Part shown: in pieces, positions 1-8,149 of the stretch
Numbering within the stretch: the first letter of the stretch is position 1
Layout: the number at the start of each line of letters is the position of its first letter
DNA from: Actinomycetota bacterium
GTDB taxonomy: Bacteria; Actinomycetota; Actinomycetes; Mycobacteriales; Pseudonocardiaceae
Length of the DNA stretch: 45,659 bases
Assembly: GCA_021324675.1 (NCBI GenBank)
Contig: JAJPIR010000036.1
Span: 1 to 45,659 of the forward strand
Direction: 5' to 3'
Position numbers and translations under genes: made by a program
The notes under the pieces: model-generated
The model's database searches: none
Seen by the model: only the letters and a program-made list of their open reading frames with translations
What the model was told of the DNA's origin: nothing

Positions 1-1125
1 AACGGCTTACAGCTCTACCGGGCAAACATCATGGCCCGGTTGGCCGCCCTGCCTGCCCGGACGACCGACGTCCCGGTACAAGTCCTTGCACCGCAGCGGG
101 ACCCGTTTGTCTCACTCTCGCTGCAGACGGACATCGCCCGTTGGGTGCCCAACTTGGCGGTGCGGAAGCTGCCAGCCGGCCATTGGCTTCCGCGCACCCA
201 CCCGCATGCTGTGGCCCGCTGCGCGAGCGAGCTGATCGACTACACCGAACGCGGCGCGCAAGCCCGCGGCCTGCGCCGGGCCTGGCGCACCGAGCGCGAG
301 CGGCCCCGCTTCGCCGACGCCCTGGTGGTGATCAGCGGTGGCGGCAGCGGCATCGGCCGGGCGACCGCGCTGGAATTCGCCGAGCACGGGGCTGAGGTGA
401 TCGTCACCGACATCGACCAGCAGGCAGCCGAGCGCACCGCACAGCTGGCCAGCACCCTCGGCCACCGCGCGAGCGCCTACCTGCTGGACGTCTCCGATCG
501 TGGCGCGATGGAGAAGTTCAGCACCATATTGCGAGAAAACCACGGCATCCCGGACATCGTGATCAACAATGCTGGCATCGCCGTCGCCGGCCCCTTCCTC
601 GACACTACGGTTCCCGACTGGGAACGGATCATCGACGTCAATCTGTGGGGAGTCATCCACGGTTGCCAGGTGCTGGGCGGCCTGCTTGTGGGCGGTGGGC
701 TGGGCGGCACCATCGTCAACATCGCTTCTGCTGCGGCCTACCTACCCACCAGGTCACTCCCGGCATACGCCACCACCAAGGCCGCGGTGCTCGCACTCAG
801 CCAGTGCCTGCGTGGGGAACTGGCCCAGGCAGGCGTCGGCGTGGTGGCGATCTGCCCGGGTTTCGTGCACACCAACATCACGAACAGCGCCCGCTACGTG
901 GGGCTCGACGCCGCCCAGGAGCGGGCGGCAAAGCAGCGCGCGACCATGCTCTACCGCCTTCGCAACTTCACCCCGCGCCACGCAGCACGGGACATCCTGC
1001 GGGCAGTGGAACGCGATGCCGCCATCGCCCCGATCACCGTCGAGGCCAAGGCCGGGTTGCTGGCCTCCCGGTTGACGCCAGGCCTGCTTCGCGCGCTGGC
1101 CAAGACCGATCTCATCCCGCGATGA
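1..1125 (+). CDS. EphD-like alpha/beta hydrolase-SDR fusion, 5' truncated
   Basis: The reading frame is open from the first base of the window, so the gene starts upstream; the ATG at 31 is internal. Residues before about 100 look like the C-terminal end of an alpha/beta hydrolase, with the late strand VPVQVLAP and the His-containing AGHWLPRTHP. After a basic linker comes a complete short-chain dehydrogenase: cofactor motif GGGSGIGRA, NNAGIA, the IAS strand and the catalytic YATTK. Hydrolase-plus-SDR fusions of this order are the EphD type of mycobacteria and relatives, linked to epoxide and lipid metabolism. The next gene has a possible start overlapping this stop (ATGA at 1122), which suggests an operon with the two genes after it. 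The substrate cannot be read from sequence. Confidence 0.85.
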   Translation, partial: NGLQLYRANIMARLAALPARTTDVPVQVLAPQRDPFVSLSLQTDIARWVPNLAVRKLPAGHWLPRTHPHAVARCASELIDYTERGAQARGLRRAWRTERERPRFADALVVISGGGSGIGRATALEFAEHGAEVIVTDIDQQAAERTAQLASTLGHRASAYLLDVSDRGAMEKFSTILRENHGIPDIVINNAGIAVAGPFLDTTVPDWERIIDVNLWGVIHGCQVLGGLLVGGGLGGTIVNIASAAAYLPTRSLPAYATTKAAVLALSQCLRGELAQAGVGVVAICPGFVHTNITNSARYVGLDAAQERAAKQRATMLYRLRNFTPRHAARDILRAVERDAAIAPITVEAKAGLLASRLTPGLLRALAKTDLIPR

Positions 1126-1151
1126 CACCCCAGTTCGGAAGGGAGACGCCG

Positions 1152-2048
1152 ATGTTGCGCCGCCGCAACACCTCGGGGTATCGGACGGTGGATAACCTCG
1201 TGCTCACACCACGAGATGTCGCCTTCGACTGGACCAGCTTGCCCACGCACTGGGTGCCGGGCGAACCGTTCGTCACCCACACCATCAACGTGCTGCACCT
1301 GCTGCTACCGGCAGGAGAGCGCTGGTTTGTCGATGTGTTCACCCAGGCGCTGCCCTACATCAAGGACGACAAGCTGCGCGAGGAGGTCCTGGGCTTCATC
1401 GGCCAGGAGACCATTCACGCCCGTTCGCACCAGGGCGTGCTGGATCACTGGAAGGCCAAGGGGATTGATACCGATCCCTACGTGCGGCAGATCGACTGGA
1501 TGTTCTTCACAGCACTGGGCGATCGCGACCTCATTTCCAAGCGACGCGAAGAGTGGTTGATCGAGCGGCTGGCAATCATCGCTGCAATCGAACACATCAC
1601 GGCGATGCTGGGAAACTGGGCGCTCAATTCTCCCGCGCTCGATGCGGCCGGTGCAGACCCGACGATGCTGGATCTACTGCGCTGGCATGGCGCTGAGGAG
1701 GTCGAGCATCGCGCGGTGGCGTTCGATCTGTTCACCCACCTCGACGGCCGGTACCTGCGCCGCATCCGGGGGATGACGGTCACCTGGCCGGTCATGTTGT
1801 GGCTGTGGGTGCGGGGTGTGGTCTTCCTGATGCGCACCGATCCTGAGCTGACCGGCCGGCGCAAGAAGGCTCGCTGGCGGTACTATTTCCGGGCCAGCCG
1901 CCGGCACCTGCTACCCCCGGCAAACGAAATCGTTCGTGGGGTACTCAGGTACCACCGACCCCGGTACCACCCGTTGAAGGAGTTCTCTACCGGGCAAGCT
2001 GTCGCCTATCTGGCCAGCTCCCCTGCAGCGAACGCCGCGGCGGTGTGA
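1152..2048 (+). CDS. Metal-dependent hydrolase family protein (PF10118-like), possible di-iron enzyme
   Basis: A 298-residue protein. I chose the ATG at 1152 because GGAAGGGA at 1138-1145 precedes it; an ATG at 1122, overlapping the previous stop, is in frame and possible. The sequence resembles the predicted metal-dependent hydrolase family PF10118. Acidic and His residues recur in helices, as in ferritin-like di-metal proteins: GQETIHARSH, IEHITAML and GAEEVEHRAVAF. It lies between a lipid-type SDR fusion and a flavin/2Fe-2S reductase with only 1 nt to the latter. That context would suit an oxygenase fed by the reductase, which is an inference. The family's biochemical function is poorly established. 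Confidence 0.8.
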   Translation: MLRRRNTSGYRTVDNLVLTPRDVAFDWTSLPTHWVPGEPFVTHTINVLHLLLPAGERWFVDVFTQALPYIKDDKLREEVLGFIGQETIHARSHQGVLDHWKAKGIDTDPYVRQIDWMFFTALGDRDLISKRREEWLIERLAIIAAIEHITAMLGNWALNSPALDAAGADPTMLDLLRWHGAEEVEHRAVAFDLFTHLDGRYLRRIRGMTVTWPVMLWLWVRGVVFLMRTDPELTGRRKKARWRYYFRASRRHLLPPANEIVRGVLRYHRPRYHPLKEFSTGQAVAYLASSPAANAAAV

Positions 2049-2049
2049 C

Positions 2050-3132
2050 ATGGGAGCAGGCACGGTCGCACCCCCCGACTTGCGGGGCCGTCAGCATCCC
2101 GACCGGCTGTTCACGCTGCTCGGGAAACTGATAACCGTCCTTGAATGGCTTGCCAGCGGTTCCTACATCCGGCGGCCCCAGGCCCAGCCAGCGGATCGGG
2201 ACCTGCAGCTGGTGGTGGACGAGGTGCGCGTCGAAGCATCCGACGCCCGCAGCTTCCGCCTGGTCGCCGCAAATGGCACCGAACTGCCCCGCTGGCAGCC
2301 AGGCAGCCATCTCGAAGTGCTGCTGCCATCCGGCCGGCGCCGCCACTACTCGCTGTGCGGCGATCCTGCGGATCGCCGCTGCTACCGCATCGCGGTGCGA
2401 CGGCTCGCCGATGGCGGCGGGTCACAAGAGCTGCACGACTCGGTCGAACCCGGCAGCATCCTGACCGTCCGCGGTCCGCGCAACGCCTTCCCCTACGCAC
2501 CTCCTCTCGTGCCTACAGCCGGCTACCTGTTTCTCGCGGGTGGGATCGGCATCACACCGATCCTGCCGATGGTCAAGCAGGCAGCAGTCGAGGGTGCACC
2601 ATGGCAGCTCGTCTACACCGGGCGTTCTCAGGCTTCCATGCCATTCCTTGATGAGCTCAGCGAGTTGGACGCAGACCGGGTCCAGATACGACCGTACGAT
2701 GAGCACGGTTTCCCTTCGGGCGCGCAACTGCTGGAGCAAGCACCGGCTGGAGCGACCGTGTACTGCTGCGGCCCGGCCCCCATGATCGCTAGCGTGCGGG
2801 AGGCCTTCCCGGCCAGCGCGGCGACCGCATTGCAGTTCGAACGATTCACGGCACCGCCGGTGATCGACGGCGAACCCTTTGAGATCGCCCTGCAGCGCAG
2901 CAAGCGCGTGCTGACCGTGCCCGCCGACGTCTCTGCCCTCGAGATCATCCGCCAGGCAGTGCCGGGCGTCCCCTACTCCTGCCAGCAGGGATTCTGCGGA
3001 ACCTGCCGGACCCGGGTGCTGTCGGGCGAGGTCGACCACCGTGACCGGGTACTGACCGATCAGGAGCGCGCCGACAGCATGACGATCTGCGTGTCCCGTA
3101 GCCGGGGGGGCCGGATCGCGGTGGATCTCTAG
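2050..3132 (+). CDS. PDR/VanB-type oxidoreductase with C-terminal 2Fe-2S ferredoxin domain
   Basis: A 360-residue NAD(P)H-dependent electron-transfer protein. Residues about 55-150 form the flavin-binding barrel, with the HYSLCGDP flavin motif typical of phthalate-dioxygenase-reductase-like proteins. A nucleotide-binding domain follows (FLAGGIGITPI, then YCCGPAPMI). The C-terminus is a plant-type 2Fe-2S domain with CQQGFCGTC and a fourth Cys in MTICVS. Such proteins pass electrons from NAD(P)H to an oxygenase. The start codon is 1 nt after the preceding stop, so translational coupling to the PF10118-like protein is likely and that protein is the natural partner candidate. Confidence 0.92.
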   Translation: MGAGTVAPPDLRGRQHPDRLFTLLGKLITVLEWLASGSYIRRPQAQPADRDLQLVVDEVRVEASDARSFRLVAANGTELPRWQPGSHLEVLLPSGRRRHYSLCGDPADRRCYRIAVRRLADGGGSQELHDSVEPGSILTVRGPRNAFPYAPPLVPTAGYLFLAGGIGITPILPMVKQAAVEGAPWQLVYTGRSQASMPFLDELSELDADRVQIRPYDEHGFPSGAQLLEQAPAGATVYCCGPAPMIASVREAFPASAATALQFERFTAPPVIDGEPFEIALQRSKRVLTVPADVSALEIIRQAVPGVPYSCQQGFCGTCRTRVLSGEVDHRDRVLTDQERADSMTICVSRSRGGRIAVDL

Positions 3133-3138
3133 CGGCTG

Positions 3139-3516
3139 TCAGCTGACACTGACGAGATCTACCACGAAGACCAGGGTCTCGCCGGGCTTGATCGCCGCGC
3201 CTGCGCCGCGGTCGCCGTACGCCAGGTGCGGCGGGATCGTCAGCCGGCGCCGGCCTCCCACCCGCATTCCCACGATCCCGTCGTCCCAACCCTTGATCAC
3301 CCGGCCGGTGCCGAGCCGGAACTCCAGCGGGGCACCCCGGTCCCACGATGCGTCGAACTGCCGCCCGGACGAGTGCGCGACGCCAACGTAGTGGGCCCTG
3401 ATCTGGGACCCGACGATCGCCTCGGGTCCATCACCGATGATCTGATCTTCGACTACCAGTCCGGTGGGCGCCGGCCCCTCGGGTACCTCCACGGTGGGCC
3501 GCGTCAGCTTGCTCAC
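3139..3516 (-). CDS. FKBP-type peptidyl-prolyl cis-trans isomerase
   Basis: A 125-residue single-domain FKBP. The frame is open further upstream, but the GTG at 3516 is preceded by a strong GGAGGG (3525-3530), so I start there. Typical FKBP motifs are visible: HYVGVAHSSGRQFDAS, VIKGWDDGIVGMRVGG, RRLTIPPHLAYGDRG and VFVVDLVSV. There is no signal peptide, so it should be cytoplasmic and act as a folding helper. It converges on the reductase gene, whose stop is only 6 nt away, and diverges from hemC. Confidence 0.95.
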   Translation of the reverse strand: MSKLTRPTVEVPEGPAPTGLVVEDQIIGDGPEAIVGSQIRAHYVGVAHSSGRQFDASWDRGAPLEFRLGTGRVIKGWDDGIVGMRVGGRRRLTIPPHLAYGDRGAGAAIKPGETLVFVVDLVSVS

Positions 3517-3691
3517 GTCGTTGTCCCTCCTCGTTCCCCCACAGTTGACGGGCCACCATCCTGGCAGCCTGGCAGCAGAGTGCAACCGCGGCTCCGTCTC
3601 CCGGCGGCAAGCCGTGCGATACGCCGACACGGTCGCATCGCATCGAACGGGTTAAGTCAGGAGCCTTACGATCAGTGCGTACAGTTCTGGT

Positions 3692-4618
3692 ATGGCGCAC
3701 GTGCGAATCGGCACCCGCTCCAGCCCGATGGCCCTGCATCAGGCTGAGCAGGTCGCCGCGGCGTTGGAGGCACTGGATCCGACGGTCACCACCGAGCTGA
3801 TCAAAGTGACGACCAGCGGTGATCAGTGGATGGGTGACCTCGCAAAGCTGGGCGGCAAAGGTGCGTTCGTCCGCGAGATCGATCGCAACCTCCTGCAAGG
3901 ATGCGTCGATCTGGCGGTGCACTGCCTCAAAGACATCCCCGGCGACGTGCCGGTGATTGAGGGCCTGAGCTTCGCCGCCTTCCTGCCGCGGGAAGACGTC
4001 CACGATGCGGTTATTTCCCACACGGGTGCGCCGCTGGCCGAGCTGCCCGCCGGTGCCCTGATCGGGACCAGTTCGGTGCGCCGCGCGGCCCAGCTGCGCC
4101 TGCATTACTCGCACCTGGAGATCAAGCCGTTGCGGGGCAATGTCAACACTCGCCTGATGCGCGTCGACGAGGGCCACTTCGACGCGATCGTGGCTGCGGT
4201 GGCTGGCCTGCATCGGGTCAACGAAGCTCACCGGATCACCGAAATCCTGCCACTGGAGATGATGTGCCCGGCCATCGGCGCAGGGATCATCGCGCTGCAG
4301 TGCCGGAGCGACGACACTGCCCTCCGTACGCTCGTGGCGCAGCTCAACGATGCCGAAACGGACCGGCACGCCACCGCTGAGCGGGCCATGCTGCACGCCC
4401 TGCAGGGCCACTGCAACTCCCCTATCGCCGGCTACGCCAGCACCGAGCCCAGCGGCAAGCTGACGTTGCGCGGCAAGGTCTTTTCCCTCGACGGAAGCCA
4501 GTGGCTCGACTCCCACCACTGGGGCGTGCCCGAGGAACCGGCCGCCCTCGGCTACTTCGTCGGTGCTGATCTGTTGCGGCAAGGAGCCCGGCGGCTCATC
4601 GACAGCATCGCGCACTAG
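3692..4618 (+). CDS. hemC: Hydroxymethylbilane synthase (porphobilinogen deaminase)
   Basis: A 308-residue enzyme that joins four porphobilinogens into hydroxymethylbilane in tetrapyrrole biosynthesis. It begins RIGTRSSPMALHQAE, then KGAFVREID, AVHCLKDIP, GTSSVRRAAQLR and LRGNVNTRL. C241 in LQGHCNSPIAGYA is at the position that carries the dipyrromethane cofactor; many homologues have Gly-Gly-Cys there. The usual HSLKDLP motif reads HCLKDIP. No hemA, hemB or hemD lies nearby, although hemC commonly clusters with them in actinobacteria, so this may be a second copy or a relocated one. Confidence 0.93.
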   Translation: MAHVRIGTRSSPMALHQAEQVAAALEALDPTVTTELIKVTTSGDQWMGDLAKLGGKGAFVREIDRNLLQGCVDLAVHCLKDIPGDVPVIEGLSFAAFLPREDVHDAVISHTGAPLAELPAGALIGTSSVRRAAQLRLHYSHLEIKPLRGNVNTRLMRVDEGHFDAIVAAVAGLHRVNEAHRITEILPLEMMCPAIGAGIIALQCRSDDTALRTLVAQLNDAETDRHATAERAMLHALQGHCNSPIAGYASTEPSGKLTLRGKVFSLDGSQWLDSHHWGVPEEPAALGYFVGADLLRQGARRLIDSIAH

Positions 4619-4625
4619 TTGACCG

Positions 4626-4640
4626 CAACCGGTGCGGTTG
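4626..4640 (+). terminator. Possible short hairpin after hemC
   Basis: CAACCG-GTG-CGGTTG is a perfect 6-bp stem with a 3-nt loop, 8 nt after the hemC stop. The downstream sequence is only weakly T-rich. It could be a weak terminator or an operator-like palindrome in the 135-bp gap before the acyl-CoA ligase. Confidence 0.25.
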
Positions 4641-4753
4641 TATCAAACGTGCCGCACTCGATGTCCCTAACAGCATGGCAGGCCATCCCGGGCTCGTCAC
4701 GATGAGACCTGCTCCTTGTCACTGCCAGCGACAGGCTCAAGGAGGATCCTGCG

Positions 4754-6478
4754 GTGACCGGCGAACCGAGCGCTGACTACCGCGCTTTCCTGGCCGCCCG
4801 TGACTTTTTGCTTGCGGTCGGCACGGACTACGACCGCGCGTACCAGGAGTTCCGGTGGCCCGAGCTGACAGAGTTCAACTGGGCGCTGGACCATGTTGAT
4901 GCCCTGGCCATGGACGCGGAGACGGCCCGGCGCCCAGCGCTGTGGATCGTGGAGGCGGACGGCTCCCAGCGGCTCTGGTCATTTGCGGAGATGTCGGCGC
5001 GGTCTAACCAGGTCGCCAACTGGCTGCGCAGCGTCGGCGTCCAACGCGGAGACCGGCTCATTCTGATGCTGTCCAACCAGGTGGAGCTGTGGGAGACGAT
5101 CCTGGCGGCGATGAAGCTGGGTGCGGTACTCATCCCGGCAACACCGCTGCTGGCGTCAGCCGACCTGCGCGACCGGATCGGCCGGGGCAACGCCCGCCAC
5201 GTCGTGGTACGCGCCGCTGATGCCGGCAAGTTCGATGACGTTCCCGGCGAGTACACCCGCATCGCGGTGGGCGGGCCGGTGGCAGGCTGGCTTCACTACG
5301 CGGACGCCTGCCAGGCCTCGGCGCAGTTCTGGCCGGACGGAGTGACCAAGGCATCGGACACGCTGCTGCTCTATTTCACCTCCGGTACCACCGCGACGCC
5401 CAAGCTCGTGGAACACACCCACGCGTCGTATCCCGTAGGCCACCTGTCCACGATGTACTGGATCGGCCTGCGGCCGGGCGACATTCATCTCAACATTTCC
5501 TCGCCAGGATGGGCCAAACACGCCTGGTCGAATGTCTTCGCACCGTGGAATGCCGCGGCAACCGTGTTTATCTACAACTTCGCCCGCTTCGACGCCGACG
5601 CCCTCCTGGACACCTTAGCCAGTTGCGGTGTGGACACCGTCTGCGCGCCGCCAACGGTGTGGCGGATGCTCATTCAGGCCGATCTGAGCCTGGTCAAGGT
5701 CAGAATCCGTGAGCTGGTGAGCGCTGGTGAGCCGCTCAACCCGGAAGTCATCGAGCAGGTGGAGAAGTCCTGGGGGATCCAGATCCGAGACGGCTTCGGC
5801 CAGACCGAGACAACGCTGCAGATCGGCAATACACCAGGGCAGCTGATCAAGCCCGGCTCGATGGGCCGCCCGGCACCGGGCTATCCCGTCGTGCTGATCA
5901 ATCCCGTGACCGGCGAGCCGGCCGAAGAGGGCGAGATCTGCCTGGATCTGTCACAGCGCCCGCTGGGTCTTATGGTCGGCTACCGCGACGACGACGCAGG
6001 CACGACCGCCGCCATGGCCGGTGGCTACTACCACACCGGTGACATTGCTTCGCGGGACAGCGACGGCTACATCACCTACGTCGGGCGCACCGACGATGTC
6101 TTCAAAGCCTCCGATTACCGGCTATCACCTTTCGAGCTGGAAAGCGTGCTCCTTGAACACGAGGCGGTCATCGAAGCCGCCGTGGTGCCCTCCCCCGACC
6201 CCGTGCGGCTGGCCGTCCCGAAAGCGTACGTGACGCTGGCCGACGGCCACCAGCCATCGGCCGAAACGGCGTTAGCGATCCTGCGGTATGCCAGGGACCA
6301 TCTCGCGCCCTTCAAACGGATCCGCCGGCTGGAATTCGCTGAGTTACCTAAAACCATCTCTGGCAAGATCCGCCGCGTCGAGTTGCGCCACCGGGAATTG
6401 CAGCTGCGCGCTAATCCGAACGCCCAGCCAGACAGTGAATACCGCGATGAGGACTTCCCGGAGTTACGAGCGGGGTAA
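4754..6478 (+). CDS. Acyl-CoA synthetase, AMP-forming (MACS-like)
   Basis: A 574-residue adenylate-forming enzyme starting at GTG, preceded by AAGGAGG at 4739-4745. It should convert a carboxylic acid to its CoA thioester using ATP. It has the phosphate-binding loop YFTSGTTATPK, the DGFGQTETT motif, the YHTGD motif and a C-terminal PKTISGKIRR, whose Lys is K538. The stretch around SSPGWAKHAWSNVFAPW resembles medium-chain acyl-CoA synthetases. It converges on a second ligase, leaving a 37-bp gap. The substrate is not predictable; it may feed acyl-CoA pools together with the two ligases next door. Confidence 0.9.
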   Translation: MTGEPSADYRAFLAARDFLLAVGTDYDRAYQEFRWPELTEFNWALDHVDALAMDAETARRPALWIVEADGSQRLWSFAEMSARSNQVANWLRSVGVQRGDRLILMLSNQVELWETILAAMKLGAVLIPATPLLASADLRDRIGRGNARHVVVRAADAGKFDDVPGEYTRIAVGGPVAGWLHYADACQASAQFWPDGVTKASDTLLLYFTSGTTATPKLVEHTHASYPVGHLSTMYWIGLRPGDIHLNISSPGWAKHAWSNVFAPWNAAATVFIYNFARFDADALLDTLASCGVDTVCAPPTVWRMLIQADLSLVKVRIRELVSAGEPLNPEVIEQVEKSWGIQIRDGFGQTETTLQIGNTPGQLIKPGSMGRPAPGYPVVLINPVTGEPAEEGEICLDLSQRPLGLMVGYRDDDAGTTAAMAGGYYHTGDIASRDSDGYITYVGRTDDVFKASDYRLSPFELESVLLEHEAVIEAAVVPSPDPVRLAVPKAYVTLADGHQPSAETALAILRYARDHLAPFKRIRRLEFAELPKTISGKIRRVELRHRELQLRANPNAQPDSEYRDEDFPELRAG

Positions 6479-6515
6479 CTGCTGAGACCCGCCTGCCGCG
6501 CTCGAAGGTTTGGCC

Positions 6516-8123
6516 TCAATCCTTGATATGGTGCCGCCCGGCTGACCGTTCCCGTTCCCGAAGAGCGAACTTTTGGAGCTTGCCCGTGGAAGTTTTCGGC
6601 AGCTCCTCAACAAACTCAATGAAGTCGGGCGCTTTGAAGCGAGCAATTACCCGCTTGCAGTGATCAATCAGCTCCTGGGCCGCTACCTGCTGATCGTGCT
6701 TCAGTACCACGAAAGCTTTCGGCCGCTCACCCCACCGGTCGTCTGGAACACCAATGACAGCGGCCTCTAACACCGCCGGATGGCCGACGATCGCCTGTTC
6801 GACCTCAATAGTGGAAATATTCTCCCCACCAGAGATGATGATATCTTTGGCCCGGTCACGAAGCTCGATATAGCCATCAGGATGCCAGACGGCGAGATCA
6901 CCCGAGTGGAAATAGCCGCCGTGGAATGCTTTATTGGTTGCTTCCGGATCGTTGAAATAGCCAGCCATGACATTGTTGCCGTGCATGACGACTTCACCGA
7001 TAGTCCGGCCGTCCCGGGGCACGTCGCACATCCGTTCATCGACCACGCGAATCGGGTCGGCGATCAGCATCGCCACACCCTGGCGGGCGAGTTTGCGGGC
7101 ACGATCAGCGACCTCCTCATCCGCCCATCTGGGCTGCCATTGGCAGACCGTATAGGGACCGTAGACCTCCGTAAGGCCATATACATGGACCACCCGGGCG
7201 CCAAGCTTTTCCATCTGAGCGATAATCGTCGGGCTCGGCGGCGCCCCCGCCGTGGTGACCACAAGCTCACGACCCAGTCGCTGGGCCTGCGGCGCGTTGG
7301 CCATAGTGCTGAGCACGGTCGGGGCACCGGCTAGGTGGGTGACTGCCTGAGTGGTCAGCGCATCCCAAATCGTCTGGGCCCGGACCTGGCGCAGACAGAT
7401 ATGGCTGGCGCCGATCCCGGTAACAGCCCATGGCATGCACCATCCGTTGCAATGAAACATCGGTAGTGTCCACAGGTAGACGGTTTCGGGGGTAAAAGTG
7501 CAGTGGATAATCTCGCCCAATGCATTCAGGTAGGCGCCCCGATGAGTGTACATCACGCCCTTGGGCCGTCCTGTCGTGCCCGAAGTATAGTTCAGACAGA
7601 TCGTGCGGTACTCGTCGTCCACTTTCCACGGCAAATATTTTTCACCGGCGCCTCGGTGCAAAAAATCTGCATAGCTCGGTCCGGCCACCCGCGACGCAAC
7701 TCCGGCGCCGTCGACGCTCACAATCTCGCGGACGCTGGCTAACCTGCCGGCGAGCGGCTCAAGTACCGGGTGCAACTCCGTGTCGACGAAAAGCAGTTTC
7801 GCGCCTGAATGGTCGCAGATGTAGCGGATCTCCTCGGATGCGAGGCGATTATTGATCGCCACGAGCACGGCACCAGCCAGCGGCACCGCGAAATGCGCTA
7901 TCAGCATCTCGGGAATGTTCGGGCATAGATAGGCTACACGGTCGCCGGGAGCGATCCCAGAGGCGTGCAGTGCACTCGCCAGCTGCTGGGCATGAGCCGC
8001 AAACTCTCGGTAGGACAAGCGACACTCACCGTGGATGATTGCGATTTTCTCCGGATACACCTGCGCGGACCGCTCCAAGAACGACAATGGCGTTAGTGCG
8101 GTAAATGAAACCTCGGCGGGCAT
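6516..8123 (-). CDS. Acyl-CoA synthetase of the FadD/DmdB-like AMP-ligase group
   Basis: A 535-residue adenylate-forming ligase. The ATG at 8123 follows AAGGGAG. Motifs: [57 protein letters not shown], the hinge [15 protein letters not shown] and the catalytic Lys in [10 protein letters not shown]. The FHCNGW signature is typical of the group containing methylmercaptopropionate-CoA ligases and short- or medium-chain acyl-activating enzymes. It lies 26 nt downstream of prpE on the same strand, so the two are probably one operon. Its codons look more AT-rich than those of its neighbours, which may mark transfer. The substrate is unknown. Confidence 0.9.
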   Translation of the reverse strand: MPAEVSFTALTPLSFLERSAQVYPEKIAIIHGECRLSYREFAAHAQQLASALHASGIAPGDRVAYLCPNIPEMLIAHFAVPLAGAVLVAINNRLASEEIRYICDHSGAKLLFVDTELHPVLEPLAGRLASVREIVSVDGAGVASRVAGPSYADFLHRGAGEKYLPWKVDDEYRTICLNYTSGTTGRPKGVMYTHRGAYLNALGEIIHCTFTPETVYLWTLPMFHCNGWCMPWAVTGIGASHICLRQVRAQTIWDALTTQAVTHLAGAPTVLSTMANAPQAQRLGRELVVTTAGAPPSPTIIAQMEKLGARVVHVYGLTEVYGPYTVCQWQPRWADEEVADRARKLARQGVAMLIADPIRVVDERMCDVPRDGRTIGEVVMHGNNVMAGYFNDPEATNKAFHGGYFHSGDLAVWHPDGYIELRDRAKDIIISGGENISTIEVEQAIVGHPAVLEAAVIGVPDDRWGERPKAFVVLKHDQQVAAQELIDHCKRVIARFKAPDFIEFVEELPKTSTGKLQKFALRERERSAGRHHIKD

Positions 8124-8149
8124 GGTGACTCCCTTATAGTGCCTTCCGG

